Assembly (NCBI GenBank): GCA_034520365.1
Contig: JAXHNP010000006.1
Span: forward strand, 737,001 to 801,000
Source: Desulfobacterales bacterium
Lineage (GTDB): Bacteria > Desulfobacterota > Desulfobacteria > Desulfobacterales > Desulfosalsimonadaceae
Length of the DNA stretch: 64,000 nt
Reading direction: 5' to 3'
Below are positions 1-8,082 of this stretch, one piece after another; position 1 is the first letter of the stretch; every line of letters begins with the position of its first letter. The position numbers and the translations under genes were made by a program. The notes beneath the pieces were generated by a model. That model was not told the DNA's origin. It was given only the letters and a program-made list of their open reading frames with translations, and did no database searches.

Positions 1-1
1 C

Positions 2-514
2 GTGGCGGTGACCCGGTGTACCTGCCGGCTGATAGCCCATAAATGCGAAAGTCCTCTGGAAGTCTGCATTCAGGTGGATAATGCCGCCAAATATACGCTG
101 GATCGGGGTACGGGCCGGGAGATCAGTAAAGACGAAGCGCTTCAGATCCTGCGGGACTGCGAGGACAAGGGGCTTGTGCATGTCACCATGAACAAGGCCC
201 ATGCCGGCCATTTTATCTGCAACTGCTGCGACTGCTGCTGCCAGGCATTGCCGCTGGTCATTTCCGAAGGGTTGAATATCCTTGATCCCAGCCGGTACCA
301 GGCGGAAATTGATCCGGAATTATGCACCGCCTGCGGCACCTGCGAGGAACGCTGTGTATTTAATGCGATCGTGCCTGCGGAGCCTGAAAATGATGATTCC
401 GTTATGCAGGTGGTTTCCGAAAAATGCATGGGCTGCGGGCTTTGCCAGGCGGCATGCCCTGAAGCGGCCATAACGCTCAATGCCGTGCGGCCGAAGGATT
501 TTGTTCCGGAATAA
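2..514 (+). CDS. 4Fe-4S dicluster ferredoxin-type protein (5' end outside the window)
   Basis: The reading frame is open at the left edge, so this is the C-terminal 170 residues or so of a longer protein. A Cys-dense segment (CNCCDCCC, around residues 73-80) is followed by two classical 4Fe-4S motifs, CTACGTCEERC near residue 108 and CMGCGLCQAAC near residue 142. This arrangement is known from soluble Fe-S proteins of anaerobes in which a CxCC-type segment precedes a bacterial-type dicluster ferredoxin domain. It probably transfers electrons in the cytoplasm, but the partner cannot be named from this fragment. The start is not in the window, so the GTG at position 2 should not be taken as a real start. 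Confidence 0.85.
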   Translation: MAVTRCTCRLIAHKCESPLEVCIQVDNAAKYTLDRGTGREISKDEALQILRDCEDKGLVHVTMNKAHAGHFICNCCDCCCQALPLVISEGLNILDPSRYQAEIDPELCTACGTCEERCVFNAIVPAEPENDDSVMQVVSEKCMGCGLCQAACPEAAITLNAVRPKDFVPE

Positions 515-646
515 CCGGGATTTCCAATTTCACCGCATCTACTGCGTCAAATAATGTCTCGCATAGGCCACTATAGCTCGACATCATTTTCCTTGTATCT
601 GCGGCAAACTTGAAAATCGCTCAATTTAGTCTGGAATAGCAATAGC

Positions 647-670
647 GTAGGGCAGGCCACCGTGCCTGCC
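647..670 (+). repeat. Single GTAG-type REP hairpin
   Basis: GTAG is followed by a 7-bp stem GGCAGGC/GCCTGCC around a CACCGT loop. It belongs to the hairpin family scattered through the window. It lies in the 254-bp gap between the Fe-S gene and the tRNAs; nothing else except the tRNA promoter is seen in that gap. Confidence 0.8.
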
Positions 671-721
671 AGAAAAATAGTTGGAAGGAATTTAGCGTGC
701 GCACATCAGTGAAATTTGCGC

Positions 722-750
722 TTGACAAGCCAATCAAAAATATTTAGTTA
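722..750 (+). promoter_or_regulatory. Candidate sigma-70 promoter of the tRNA pair
   Basis: A perfect -35 box TTGACA (722-727) lies 42 bp before tRNA-Gly. With a 17-bp spacer the -10 position would be TAGTTA (745-750), which is a weak match. Transcription would then start about 10 bp before the tRNA. The -35 is clear; the -10 is uncertain. Confidence 0.45.
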
Positions 751-768
751 TAGGATTACATTTTTTGA

Positions 769-840
<72 letters not shown>

Positions 841-852
841 CCATTTTTTTTT

Positions 853-924
853 GGCGGCATAGCCAAGTGGTAAGGCAACGGCCTGCAAAGCCGATATTCT
901 CCGGTTCGAATCCGGATGCCGCCT
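853..924 (+). tRNA. tRNA-Cys (anticodon GCA)
   Basis: The acceptor stem GGCGGCA pairs with TGCCGCC, and the anticodon loop CTGCAAA gives GCA. The T arm is CCGG-TTCGAAT-CCGG, and CCA is encoded at 925-927. It starts only 9 bp after the CCA of tRNA-Gly and ends 4 bp before the convergent glycerate kinase remnant. Confidence 0.97.
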
Positions 925-931
925 CCAAGTT

Positions 932-1573
932 TTAAACTCCCCCCACCAGCAAAACCCGCAAATCCATCACATTAGTGCCGGTTGGCCCGGTCATCAGCAA
1001 CTCCCCGCTCTGTGTGAAAAAATGATAGCTGTCGTTATTATCAAGGTAGGTGTAAGGGGAGAGCCCGGCATCAAGGGCTTTTTTGAAGGTGCTGGTATCC
1101 ACGCCCGCGCCGGCCGCATCCGTGGGGCCGTCTGTGCCGTCGGTGCCGCCGCTTAAGACCACCATCATGTTTTCATCCCGGATATCAATGGCTGCGGCCA
1201 GGGCAAATTCCTGGTTCCTGCCGCCCAGGCCGTCCCCCTTAATCGTAACGGTTGTTTCCCCGCCCGAAAGCAGGCAGGCCGGCGGGGCAATGGGGTTTTC
1301 GCTTTTAACTGTGATCACCCCACCGGTGATCCGATCCCCGAGGAGCGATTCGAGTGCGGCGGTCATGTCTGCCGTGGCTTTGCCCGCACCGATGACGTAT
1401 AAATCGGCATAGGCGGATAAATCAAATGATGTGTCCTGGATTTGAAGCCGGGTGTCGTTAAGCTGGCAGGCGTTTAGAAACGCGGTTTCGGCATTTACCG
1501 CATTGATTCCGGATTGAAAAATATCTGCCGCATCCTGCCGAAACCGCTCTAAAGATGGATGGACCGGGGCCAT
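932..1573 (-). pseudogene. Glycerate 2-kinase (MOFRL family) with internal in-frame deletion
   Basis: The 213-residue product consists of the two ends of a glycerate 2-kinase (GckA/TtuD type, usually about 420-450 residues). The N-terminal part (residues 1-90) includes LYVIGAGKATADM, and the C-terminal MOFRL part starts at PPACLLSGGETTV (about residue 96) and runs through GDGLGGRNQEFALAAA, SGGTDGTDGPTDAAG and the normal end GPTGTNVMDL. About 200 residues between them are missing, with the junction near residue 90 (about position 1303). The frame is intact, so a stable truncated protein is possible. However, a large part of the fold is gone and activity is unlikely. I call it a remnant; it could also be a shortened, repurposed protein. 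Confidence 0.75.
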
Positions 1574-1594
1574 AGGGTTACCGCATGGGAAGTG

Positions 1595-1795
1595 TTATGA
1601 TTCCGCCGCTGTTTTATCGGTTGCCGCGGCGGTTGACGGCTCATTTTCGGTTTGTGTGGATTTCTTCTTGGTTTTGGGTTTTTTTTTCTTCAAGCATTTT
1701 TTGTCTTTACGGACGAATGCGCATAGCTTTGGATTGTAATACTCCTTGCAGTTTAAAGGATTATATAGCGGGCATTCCGGATGTTTTTGAGACAT
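1595..1795 (-). CDS. Small Cys-rich hypothetical protein
   Basis: A 66-residue protein starting MSQKHPECPLYNPLNCKEYYNPKLC. It has four Cys in the first 30 residues or so (CPLYNPLNC, KLC, KKC) and then a lysine-rich, low-complexity tail. The Cys spacing suggests a small metal-binding domain, but no family is recognised. The ATG at 1795 is chosen because AAGGGG lies about 10 bp upstream; a longer frame would begin with TTG at 1840 and has no ribosome site. It is co-directional with the glycerate kinase remnant, 21 bp upstream of it. Confidence 0.6.
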   Translation of the reverse strand: MSQKHPECPLYNPLNCKEYYNPKLCAFVRKDKKCLKKKKPKTKKKSTQTENEPSTAAATDKTAAES

Positions 1796-1914
1796 ATGCC
1801 AATTTCCCCTTGATTTATATTCCTTACGGACTTTTGCCAAAAGCGATGTAAATATAACATAAACCGGATAATTTCACAAGGACGAACGGTCAACAGGACG
1901 AACGGTCGGCACGG

Positions 1915-2065
1915 CACGGTGAATTTGTTCTGGCGAACAACCCCATAGCCATGGGGTTGTTCGCATGTAAGGTCGGCACGGTGGCCGACCCTACGAAGGG
2001 CCGTTTTTCCCCTTGCGTAGGGCAGGCCACCGTGCCTGCCTGAAAAACAGAACAAATTTACCGTG
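1915..2065. mobile_element. 151-bp MITE-like element with TIRs and two inverted REP hairpins
   Basis: The ends are imperfect inverted repeats (CACGGTGAATTTGTTCTG at 1915-1932 and its near complement at 2048-2065). Inside are a 13-bp-stem palindrome around CCCCAT/ATGGGG (1934-1963), a minus-oriented REP hairpin (1971-1994, GGTCGGC stem) and a plus-oriented one (2017-2040, GGCAGGC stem). No target duplication is seen at this copy. It occupies most of the 394-bp gap between 1796 and 2189; upstream of it GACGAACGGT occurs twice (1881, 1898). Confidence 0.75.
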
Positions 2066-2131
2066 GGAAAACGGAAAACCAAACCGCATTGAAATCCCTT
2101 TGACAATTGCGCATCGGAATGTAATAAAAAT

Positions 2132-2175
2132 TTCAATTTAGCTTCAATTTAGGTTCAATTTAGGCTCAAATCAGG
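2132..2175 (+). repeat. Four tandem 11-bp repeats upstream of the dynamin gene
   Basis: TTCAATTTAGC, TTCAATTTAGG twice, and the degenerate CTCAAATCAGG lie head to tail directly before the AGGAGA ribosome site. The 11-bp period is close to one helical turn, so a repeated protein-binding site is possible. It could also be simple slippage. Confidence 0.7.
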
Positions 2176-2189
2176 AGAACTGACGCGAT

Positions 2190-4424
2190 ATGCAGGACTA
2201 TGACAATTTGAAACATGAACTTCAGGCGGTTAACCAGGGAATCTGCGAGTTAATGCAGCGGGCCCGGCAAATTCCGGCCACCTCCGAGCAGATTTTTGAG
2301 GAGTGGGAAACCGCCTGCCATAAAATTGAGGGCCAGCTTGAAGATGACCTGATCCGGGTGGCGGTGGTGGGGGCCATTAAATCCGGCAAATCCACCCTGA
2401 TAAACGCCATGCTGTCCGGAGAGTATCTGAAACGCGGCGCCGGGGTTGTCACCTCTATGGTCACCCGGCTGCGGCGCGGTCCCCGGCTTAAAGCCCGCTT
2501 GTATTTCAAATCCTGGCAGGAGGTTAATGCGGACATTCAAAAGGCGCTGGCCCTGTTTCCGGCCTCGGAATGGGGCAGCCGAAAGGCATCCTTTGATATC
2601 CGGGAGGCCTCAGACCGGCAGGCGCTTAAACAGGCGCTCAAGAACCTTTCCACCCGGGATCTGGTCACCAACGACACCCGGAATTTAAACTCCCTTTCCC
2701 TTTCCGCCTATCTTGAGGGCTATGAGCACGTCCGGGAGATTATCGGTGATGACAGTGTGGTCAAAGAATTCAGCGGCCAACAGTTTGCCGCCCACCAGGA
2801 TTTTTCCGGCAATGACACCCTGGCGTTTTATTTAAAGGATATCGCCCTTGAGGTGGATTCTGAAAATATCGCGCCCAATATTGAAATCGCGGACTGTCAG
2901 GGCAGCGACTCCCCGAACCCTTTGCACCTGACCATGATCCAGGATTACCTGCTTTCCGCCAACCTGCTGGTGTATGTGATCAGCAGCCGGACCGGCATCC
3001 GCCAGGCGGATATTAATTTTCTTTCCATGATCCGCCGCATGGGGTTTATCGAGCATATCGTGTTTGTAGTAAACTTTGATTTTGGCGAGCATGAGGCTGC
3101 AGCGGATTTAAATCAGCTGGTGGACAGGATCAAGGATGATCTGGGCATTATTCGGGCAGATCCCCAGGTTTATACCTTTTCCGCCTTATACAGTCTGTTT
3201 CGCTCGCTGTCTGAAAACCTTTCCGAAAAGGATCGTCAGCGGCTTGCGATGTGGCGGCAAGAAGAGAACCTGGCCGCGTTTTCCCATGCTGAAGAAGCGC
3301 GCTTTAACCGGGCGTTTCATGAAATCGTGACGAACCAGCGGTATGCGCTTCTGTTTAAAGCCCCGCTGGACCGGCTGACCATGATTGCCGTCGGTATATT
3401 AAAGTGGTGCCGGATGAACCGGGATCTTTTGGGTAAAGGCTCAGACGAATCCGCCGAGCTCATCAAAAAAATCAAAGGCGAACAAAAACGGATCAACCGC
3501 GTGCAGTCCATGATAAAAAGCACGGTGGAGGGGACAATCCAGCAGGTGAAGCGGGATATAAAAAAAGATGTGGATGATTATCTGGACCCGCGCTATGGCG
3601 AAGCAGTAGCGCCGGTGATTGAATTTGTCAGAAACTATTCCATTTCAACGGACAAGTATAGCGAATATTTGGCCGCCGGCCGGTTTTCCGATGCCCTTTA
3701 CATGGTGTTTCAGGAGTTTACCCATGAACTGGACGCATTCATGGCGGAGACCGTAAACCCCAAAATTTTTAATTTTATAAAAACTGAAGAAGACCGGATC
3801 AAGGAATATTTCTCCACCATTACCGGCCCCTATGAGGCCATGGTGGTCGATGCCATGGCGCAGTACAATCAGGTACTGGAAAATCTCGGACTTGAGACAA
3901 TCTCGGAGGGGTATGTGGAAATCCCCCTGCCGGACTTTCAGGCGCTGAAAAGAGAGCAGGGCCTTGAACTGCCGCCGGCTGACACTACCATGAATTACAG
4001 CCGGGCGATTAAAACCGAGGCGATCATGCGCTTCGGCATGCAGAATCTGGCAAGCCGCATCAAGCGGCTGTTTCGCCGATCCGCCGGGCAGTCTGCCGCC
4101 GAAGGGCAGGCCGCGTTAAAAACCGCGGCCAAACGGATGAAGCGGGAAACCGAGGGAGGGATTTCCTTTCAGTTTAAAAATTACAAGGAAAACATTAAAT
4201 TCCAGTACCTGTTTCATCTGGTGGATGCGGTGGCGGATCATTTGTATGCGGAAATTATGGACCGGTTCCATGATTTTACCAATGACCTGGTGACGCTCGG
4301 CGGATATGCGGGAAAACATCAGGATGAAGGGGCCCGGCTGGTCGATCAGTTAAATGAAATGGCCGAGGTGGCGTCGGATTTGGAGAAGCGGCTTAAGGAA
4401 ATTGGCTCCCGGATTAACATGTAA
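2190..4424 (+). CDS. Dynamin-like GTPase
   Basis: A 744-residue protein with an N-terminal GTPase domain. The P-loop is GAIKSGKST (residues 61-69), a G3-type ADCQGSD follows, and VVNFDFGE fits the G4 position. The rest is long and helical, as in bacterial dynamin-like proteins, which remodel or tether membranes after GTP-driven assembly. No transmembrane segment or signal peptide is evident. The ATG at 2190 follows AGGAGA. The gene is followed after 10 bp by a ParA-type ATPase, so the two are probably co-transcribed. A second dynamin-like GTPase lies nearby on the other strand (6440-7960). The substrate membrane and function are unknown. Confidence 0.85.
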   Translation: MQDYDNLKHELQAVNQGICELMQRARQIPATSEQIFEEWETACHKIEGQLEDDLIRVAVVGAIKSGKSTLINAMLSGEYLKRGAGVVTSMVTRLRRGPRLKARLYFKSWQEVNADIQKALALFPASEWGSRKASFDIREASDRQALKQALKNLSTRDLVTNDTRNLNSLSLSAYLEGYEHVREIIGDDSVVKEFSGQQFAAHQDFSGNDTLAFYLKDIALEVDSENIAPNIEIADCQGSDSPNPLHLTMIQDYLLSANLLVYVISSRTGIRQADINFLSMIRRMGFIEHIVFVVNFDFGEHEAAADLNQLVDRIKDDLGIIRADPQVYTFSALYSLFRSLSENLSEKDRQRLAMWRQEENLAAFSHAEEARFNRAFHEIVTNQRYALLFKAPLDRLTMIAVGILKWCRMNRDLLGKGSDESAELIKKIKGEQKRINRVQSMIKSTVEGTIQQVKRDIKKDVDDYLDPRYGEAVAPVIEFVRNYSISTDKYSEYLAAGRFSDALYMVFQEFTHELDAFMAETVNPKIFNFIKTEEDRIKEYFSTITGPYEAMVVDAMAQYNQVLENLGLETISEGYVEIPLPDFQALKREQGLELPPADTTMNYSRAIKTEAIMRFGMQNLASRIKRLFRRSAGQSAAEGQAALKTAAKRMKRETEGGISFQFKNYKENIKFQYLFHLVDAVADHLYAEIMDRFHDFTNDLVTLGGYAGKHQDEGARLVDQLNEMAEVASDLEKRLKEIGSRINM

Positions 4425-4434
4425 AGGAGGCGAA

Positions 4435-5220
4435 ATGGCGAAGAAAAACACCCGGATTGTGGCGGTTGCCAATGAAAAGGGCGGGGTGGGCAAAACCGCC
4501 ATGGTGATCAATCTTGGGGCGGCCCTGTCAAAGCAGGGCAAAAGGGTGCTGATCGTGGACATGGATCCGCAGCATAATGCCACGAGCGGGCTGGGCATTG
4601 CGGTCACGGATGACATGATCAGTATTTATGATCTGATCAGCGGAAACAGCGATGTTTCGGTCGAGGATGCCGTGTTTCCGACCAAATGGGCGGGGCTTGC
4701 GGTGATTGCCGCGCACCCGGATCTTGCCGGCGCCGAGGTGGAGCTGGTGGATGCGAAGGAGCGGGAGAACCGGCTGAAGCATGCGATTTCCCCCCTGATC
4801 GGAAAATATGATGTGATCATTCTGGATACCCCGCCGAGCCTGTCGCTTTTAACCATCAATGTATTTTCCTGCGCCAATGAGGTGCTGGTGCCCTGCCAGA
4901 CTCATCCCTATGCATTTAATGCCCTGGAAGACCTTTTTGATACCATTGGCGCGGTTCAGGAGGAGATTAACCCCGAGCTTAAGATTATAGGGGTGGTGCC
5001 CACCTTCTTTGACCAGCGCCTCCGGGTGTGCCGGGAGATCATGGATCGGCTGAAAACGGATGAGCGGTATCAGAATCTGGTGCTAAATACCGCCATTCGC
5101 TCCAATATTACCATTGCTGACAGCGCGGATGCGGGCAAGCCCATTGTTTTTTACCGCACCGGCAGTTTCGGCGCAAAGGATTACACAAGCCTGGCCGAGG
5201 AATTTCTGACGGGGGCATGA
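4435..5220 (+). CDS. ParA/Soj-family ATPase
   Basis: A 261-residue protein with the deviant Walker A KGGVGKT (residues 15-21), the following VDMDPQHNATSGLG and the Walker B ILDTPPSLS. ParA/Soj proteins bind DNA or other surfaces as ATP dimers and position chromosomes, plasmids or protein complexes. The ATG at 4435 has an ideal ribosome site (AAAGGAGG at 4423-4430); longer in-frame starts lie inside the dynamin gene. No parB or centromere-like repeat adjoins it, so a role in positioning a protein complex (perhaps the dynamin) is as likely as DNA segregation. Its stop overlaps the start of the TetR gene by 4 bp. Confidence 0.88.
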   Translation: MAKKNTRIVAVANEKGGVGKTAMVINLGAALSKQGKRVLIVDMDPQHNATSGLGIAVTDDMISIYDLISGNSDVSVEDAVFPTKWAGLAVIAAHPDLAGAEVELVDAKERENRLKHAISPLIGKYDVIILDTPPSLSLLTINVFSCANEVLVPCQTHPYAFNALEDLFDTIGAVQEEINPELKIIGVVPTFFDQRLRVCREIMDRLKTDERYQNLVLNTAIRSNITIADSADAGKPIVFYRTGSFGAKDYTSLAEEFLTGA

Positions 5221-5825
5221 ATATGGACGGCGAACCGAGAACCCGGGATGCCCTGGTTAATGCGGCAGTTGCCATGTTCCAGCAGAACGGGTTTCAAATG
5301 ACCCGGGTCTCTGATATTGTGGCCACGGCCGGGGTGGCCCAGGGCACGTTTTACAACTATTTCCGGTCCAAGGAAGCCATATTCCGCGAAATCTGCATGG
5401 ATTTCATGGAACAGGTCCGGGAGCGGTTTGTTGAACGGACCGAGCACATGTTTGACGGGGACACCGCGGATGAGATCCGGCATAATGTGCACCGGGTGAT
5501 TCAGGATGTATTCGCCATCTACCAGGAGAATCTGGCGGTGGCGGAACTGCTGTTCCGGGAAGGGATCGGAAACGGCGGGCTGTTCAAGGAAATCTACGAG
5601 GATATTTTGAATCTGTTTCTGGAGTTGATCCGGGAGCAGGTGGAAAAGGGGATGCAGAAGGGGTTTCTGCACATAAAGGAGGCCGATATGGCGGCGGTGT
5701 TTTTATTCGGCCTGTTTGAGCGGACCCTGTTTTATTTTCTGCTGGTTCGAAAGACCATGGACATGAAAAAGCTGGAAAATGAGCTGGCGGATTTTATGCT
5801 GCGGGGGCTGGCGTTTCAGGAATGA
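5217..5825 (+). CDS. TetR/AcrR-family transcriptional regulator
   Basis: A 202-residue protein with an N-terminal TetR helix-turn-helix (residues 9-55), including VSDIVATAGVAQGTFYNYFRSKEAIF, followed by a helical ligand-binding domain. The start overlaps the parA stop (ATGA), so it is translationally coupled to the dynamin-parA genes and may regulate that operon. An alternative ATG lies two codons downstream. It ends convergently with recX, overlapping it by 10 bp. The ligand cannot be predicted. Confidence 0.9.
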   Translation: MNMDGEPRTRDALVNAAVAMFQQNGFQMTRVSDIVATAGVAQGTFYNYFRSKEAIFREICMDFMEQVRERFVERTEHMFDGDTADEIRHNVHRVIQDVFAIYQENLAVAELLFREGIGNGGLFKEIYEDILNLFLELIREQVEKGMQKGFLHIKEADMAAVFLFGLFERTLFYFLLVRKTMDMKKLENELADFMLRGLAFQE

Positions 5826-6427
5826 ACTTCCTCATAAATATCCCGAATCGTCTCCCCGGAAAATCCCCGCTGTTTTAAAAAACTGTAAATCTTCCGGCGG
5901 CGTTGCATTTCCGATAGATTCCGCCACCTTTCCAGTTTGGGCCGAATCGCCGCCCACCCCGCCTGATGCTCGTCATAGCCGCTTAATGCCGCCTCGATGA
6001 CGGCCTCGCTGATGCCTTTTTGCTTCAATTCCCAGGTGAGCCCGAATCTGCCGCGCGGCCGGTGCCTTAACCGGTTTTCAATCCAGATCCGGGCGAATTC
6101 CGCATCATCGATATAGCCGTATCCGTCAAGCCGGCTGATGGCCTGATCAATCGCCTCCGTACAAAATCCTTTATGCCTCAGATGGTTCTCGATTTCCTTG
6201 CGGCTCCGGGGCCTTACAGCTAAGAAGGAGATCGCCCGTTGAAAGGCCTTGTCCTTTTCATCAATGGCTTTGAGCTCATCGATTCGAGCCTGGTCAAGGG
6301 CCTCGCCTTTTTTCAGACGGCCGGCCGCCCATAGGGGAAGGGAGAAGCTGTACGCCTCGTCTATATAGACATTGACCCGGTCTTTGCGCTTCTTCTGGGG
6401 GGAAATGGCCGTGATGATGCCGGACAT
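5816..6427 (-). CDS. recX: RecX family regulator of RecA
   Basis: A 203-residue protein with the tandem three-helix repeats of RecX, for example RPRSRKEIENHLRHKGF, GYIDDAEFARIWIENR and RFGLTWELKQKGIS. RecX binds RecA filaments and modulates recombination and the SOS response. The N-terminal 60 residues or so are the usual beta-rich extension. recA is not adjacent, unlike in many bacteria. It lies 12 bp downstream of the EHD-like GTPase gene and is probably co-transcribed with it. Confidence 0.9.
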   Translation of the reverse strand: MSGIITAISPQKKRKDRVNVYIDEAYSFSLPLWAAGRLKKGEALDQARIDELKAIDEKDKAFQRAISFLAVRPRSRKEIENHLRHKGFCTEAIDQAISRLDGYGYIDDAEFARIWIENRLRHRPRGRFGLTWELKQKGISEAVIEAALSGYDEHQAGWAAIRPKLERWRNLSEMQRRRKIYSFLKQRGFSGETIRDIYEEVHS

Positions 6428-6439
6428 ACAGAAACAGCA

Positions 6440-7960
6440 TTAAAACTTTTTGGGCTCGGTGATCGCGTAAGGATCATCAAACGTGTCCGGCTCGGGTTCC
6501 GGCTCTTCTTCTTCTGAATGATAATAATAAAGGGGCTTGGCAGAATCCTCGACCATCGCCTCCGGGTCCTGTTCCATGTTGGCCAGCTCATTTAAGGCTT
6601 TTCGAATCTCCCGCGTGCCTTCTTCATAGACCCGGTTGACCGTATTGTACTCATCCCGCACCTTGTAGAGGGGAAAACGGCCGCCTGATTTCTGGAGATA
6701 GGTATAGACCAGATCCCGCACCGCCGCCTGCCAGCTGTCCCGGCGGGTCTGGGTGTTCAAGGGAATCAATTGATCGATATTTTTCAAGTAGCTCCGGTGA
6801 AAGGCCGAGTGAATGTATCGCATGGGCAGGGTCGTCCAGAAAATCAGAAACAGAATCGCAGCGCCGACGCCGCCGCTCAGTGCCACGGGGTCTGTGGGGC
6901 CTCCGAAGATGCCGGCGCTCATGCCGCCGAAAACCGCCGCACCGCCGGCAAACAGGCTTATGACAAATCCCAGGAAGTTGAATTTAAACCGGAATTTCCG
7001 GAGTCTGGTCCGATAGTTCACAATCGCCTCAAGAAAAAGGTTTAACCGTTCCGCATGGGTTTCCACAAACGAGGCCATATTGTCCAGCCGATGCTGCGGT
7101 GCCTGGAGAACCGCGTTTTTCAGTTGTTTGCGCTGGTTCTCCAGAAGATAGAGAAAATTCTGCTGCCCGCTTTCGCAGGGCTCCGGATTTCTGGAGGCCC
7201 TTGAGGAGTAGGTCAGGTGAATCGGCGGGATATCCTTTCGCCCGGTAATCTGGGAGAGGTTCCAGCAGAGCGTGCCGTAGACCTGGAGCAGATCGGTCAG
7301 GGAGGCGCACTCATCAACCCGGTTTAGAATATAGAGCACCCGGTCTTCATAGGTGCGCGTGGCAATGGTCTCCCGTAGACTGGTATGCGCCTCCCGAACG
7401 GTTCCGGCTTTGTGCGGGTCAAAAAGCACCAGCACCAGGTCTGCCAGGTGGGCCAGATCGCCGATTACCTCCTGGTAGTTATACCCCCGGTCCCGCTCCG
7501 TTACACTGTCGAGCATCCCCGGGGTGTCGATTAAGGCCAGGTTTTTTAAAAACGGGGAGTTAACCTTTTTCAGGCGAAAATGGGCGGCAAACCGCTGCCC
7601 GTGTTTTTTGAGCATTTCAAAGGGGTATTCCGGATCATTTAAGAGAAATTTGCCGTCGCGGTGCTCGGTGACGCGGATGTTTTCCGTATCCTGTACTTTT
7701 TCGTCATAGGTGATAATGGTAAAGGAGTCATCCGTGGGTGCCTGGCCGATGGCCTGGATGTCCGCGCCTAAGAATTCGTTGATCAAAGTGGACTTGCCGG
7801 AGGAGTAGTTGCCCAGTACAAGTACCATGGGGCGCCACTTGATGGTTGTTTCAAGCGGGACGTCGCTATACCCGTATTCCCGGGCAACCGGTGTCAGATG
7901 GCTCTCCACCATCGAGACGATTTCAGCGCGCAGCGAATTGATATAATTTTCCTGATACAT
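6440..7960 (-). CDS. Membrane-anchored EHD/dynamin-like GTPase
   Basis: A 506-residue protein. The GTPase domain has P-loop GNYSSGKST (residues 50-58), G3 LIDTPGMLDS and G4 LNRVDE. The GNYSSGKST form and the DTPG sequence resemble EHD-type ATPases/GTPases of the dynamin superfamily. A helical part is followed by a hydrophobic hairpin of two probable membrane segments (about residues 330-385), and the C-terminus is Glu/Pro-rich. It probably acts at the inner membrane. The start at 7960 has AGGAGA 9 bp upstream. Together with the dynamin at 2190 it forms a pair around parA, tetR and recX; bacterial dynamins often come in pairs, though usually as adjacent genes. Confidence 0.85.
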   Translation of the reverse strand: MYQENYINSLRAEIVSMVESHLTPVAREYGYSDVPLETTIKWRPMVLVLGNYSSGKSTLINEFLGADIQAIGQAPTDDSFTIITYDEKVQDTENIRVTEHRDGKFLLNDPEYPFEMLKKHGQRFAAHFRLKKVNSPFLKNLALIDTPGMLDSVTERDRGYNYQEVIGDLAHLADLVLVLFDPHKAGTVREAHTSLRETIATRTYEDRVLYILNRVDECASLTDLLQVYGTLCWNLSQITGRKDIPPIHLTYSSRASRNPEPCESGQQNFLYLLENQRKQLKNAVLQAPQHRLDNMASFVETHAERLNLFLEAIVNYRTRLRKFRFKFNFLGFVISLFAGGAAVFGGMSAGIFGGPTDPVALSGGVGAAILFLIFWTTLPMRYIHSAFHRSYLKNIDQLIPLNTQTRRDSWQAAVRDLVYTYLQKSGGRFPLYKVRDEYNTVNRVYEEGTREIRKALNELANMEQDPEAMVEDSAKPLYYYHSEEEEPEPEPDTFDDPYAITEPKKF

Positions 7961-8082
7961 ATATGTGCTCTCCTGTAAGCCCTCTGCTTAACCCGCCCGC
8001 GTTTTTGCCGAAGGGCAGGGATTGCCTGAGTTTATATGTGCTTATATCAGAAGTTTTCCCGGGCATCAATGAAATGGTAAAG

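Noticed and set aside
1753-2136. A 127-codon minus-strand frame across the repeats upstream of the dynamin gene
   Set aside because: It is translated from a mobile element (TIRs and REP hairpins) and overlaps the small Cys-rich gene. No ribosome site or protein-like pattern.
4354-4434. Upstream extension of the ParA frame
   Set aside because: It overlaps the dynamin gene; the ATG at 4435 has an ideal ribosome site and starts the typical ParA sequence.
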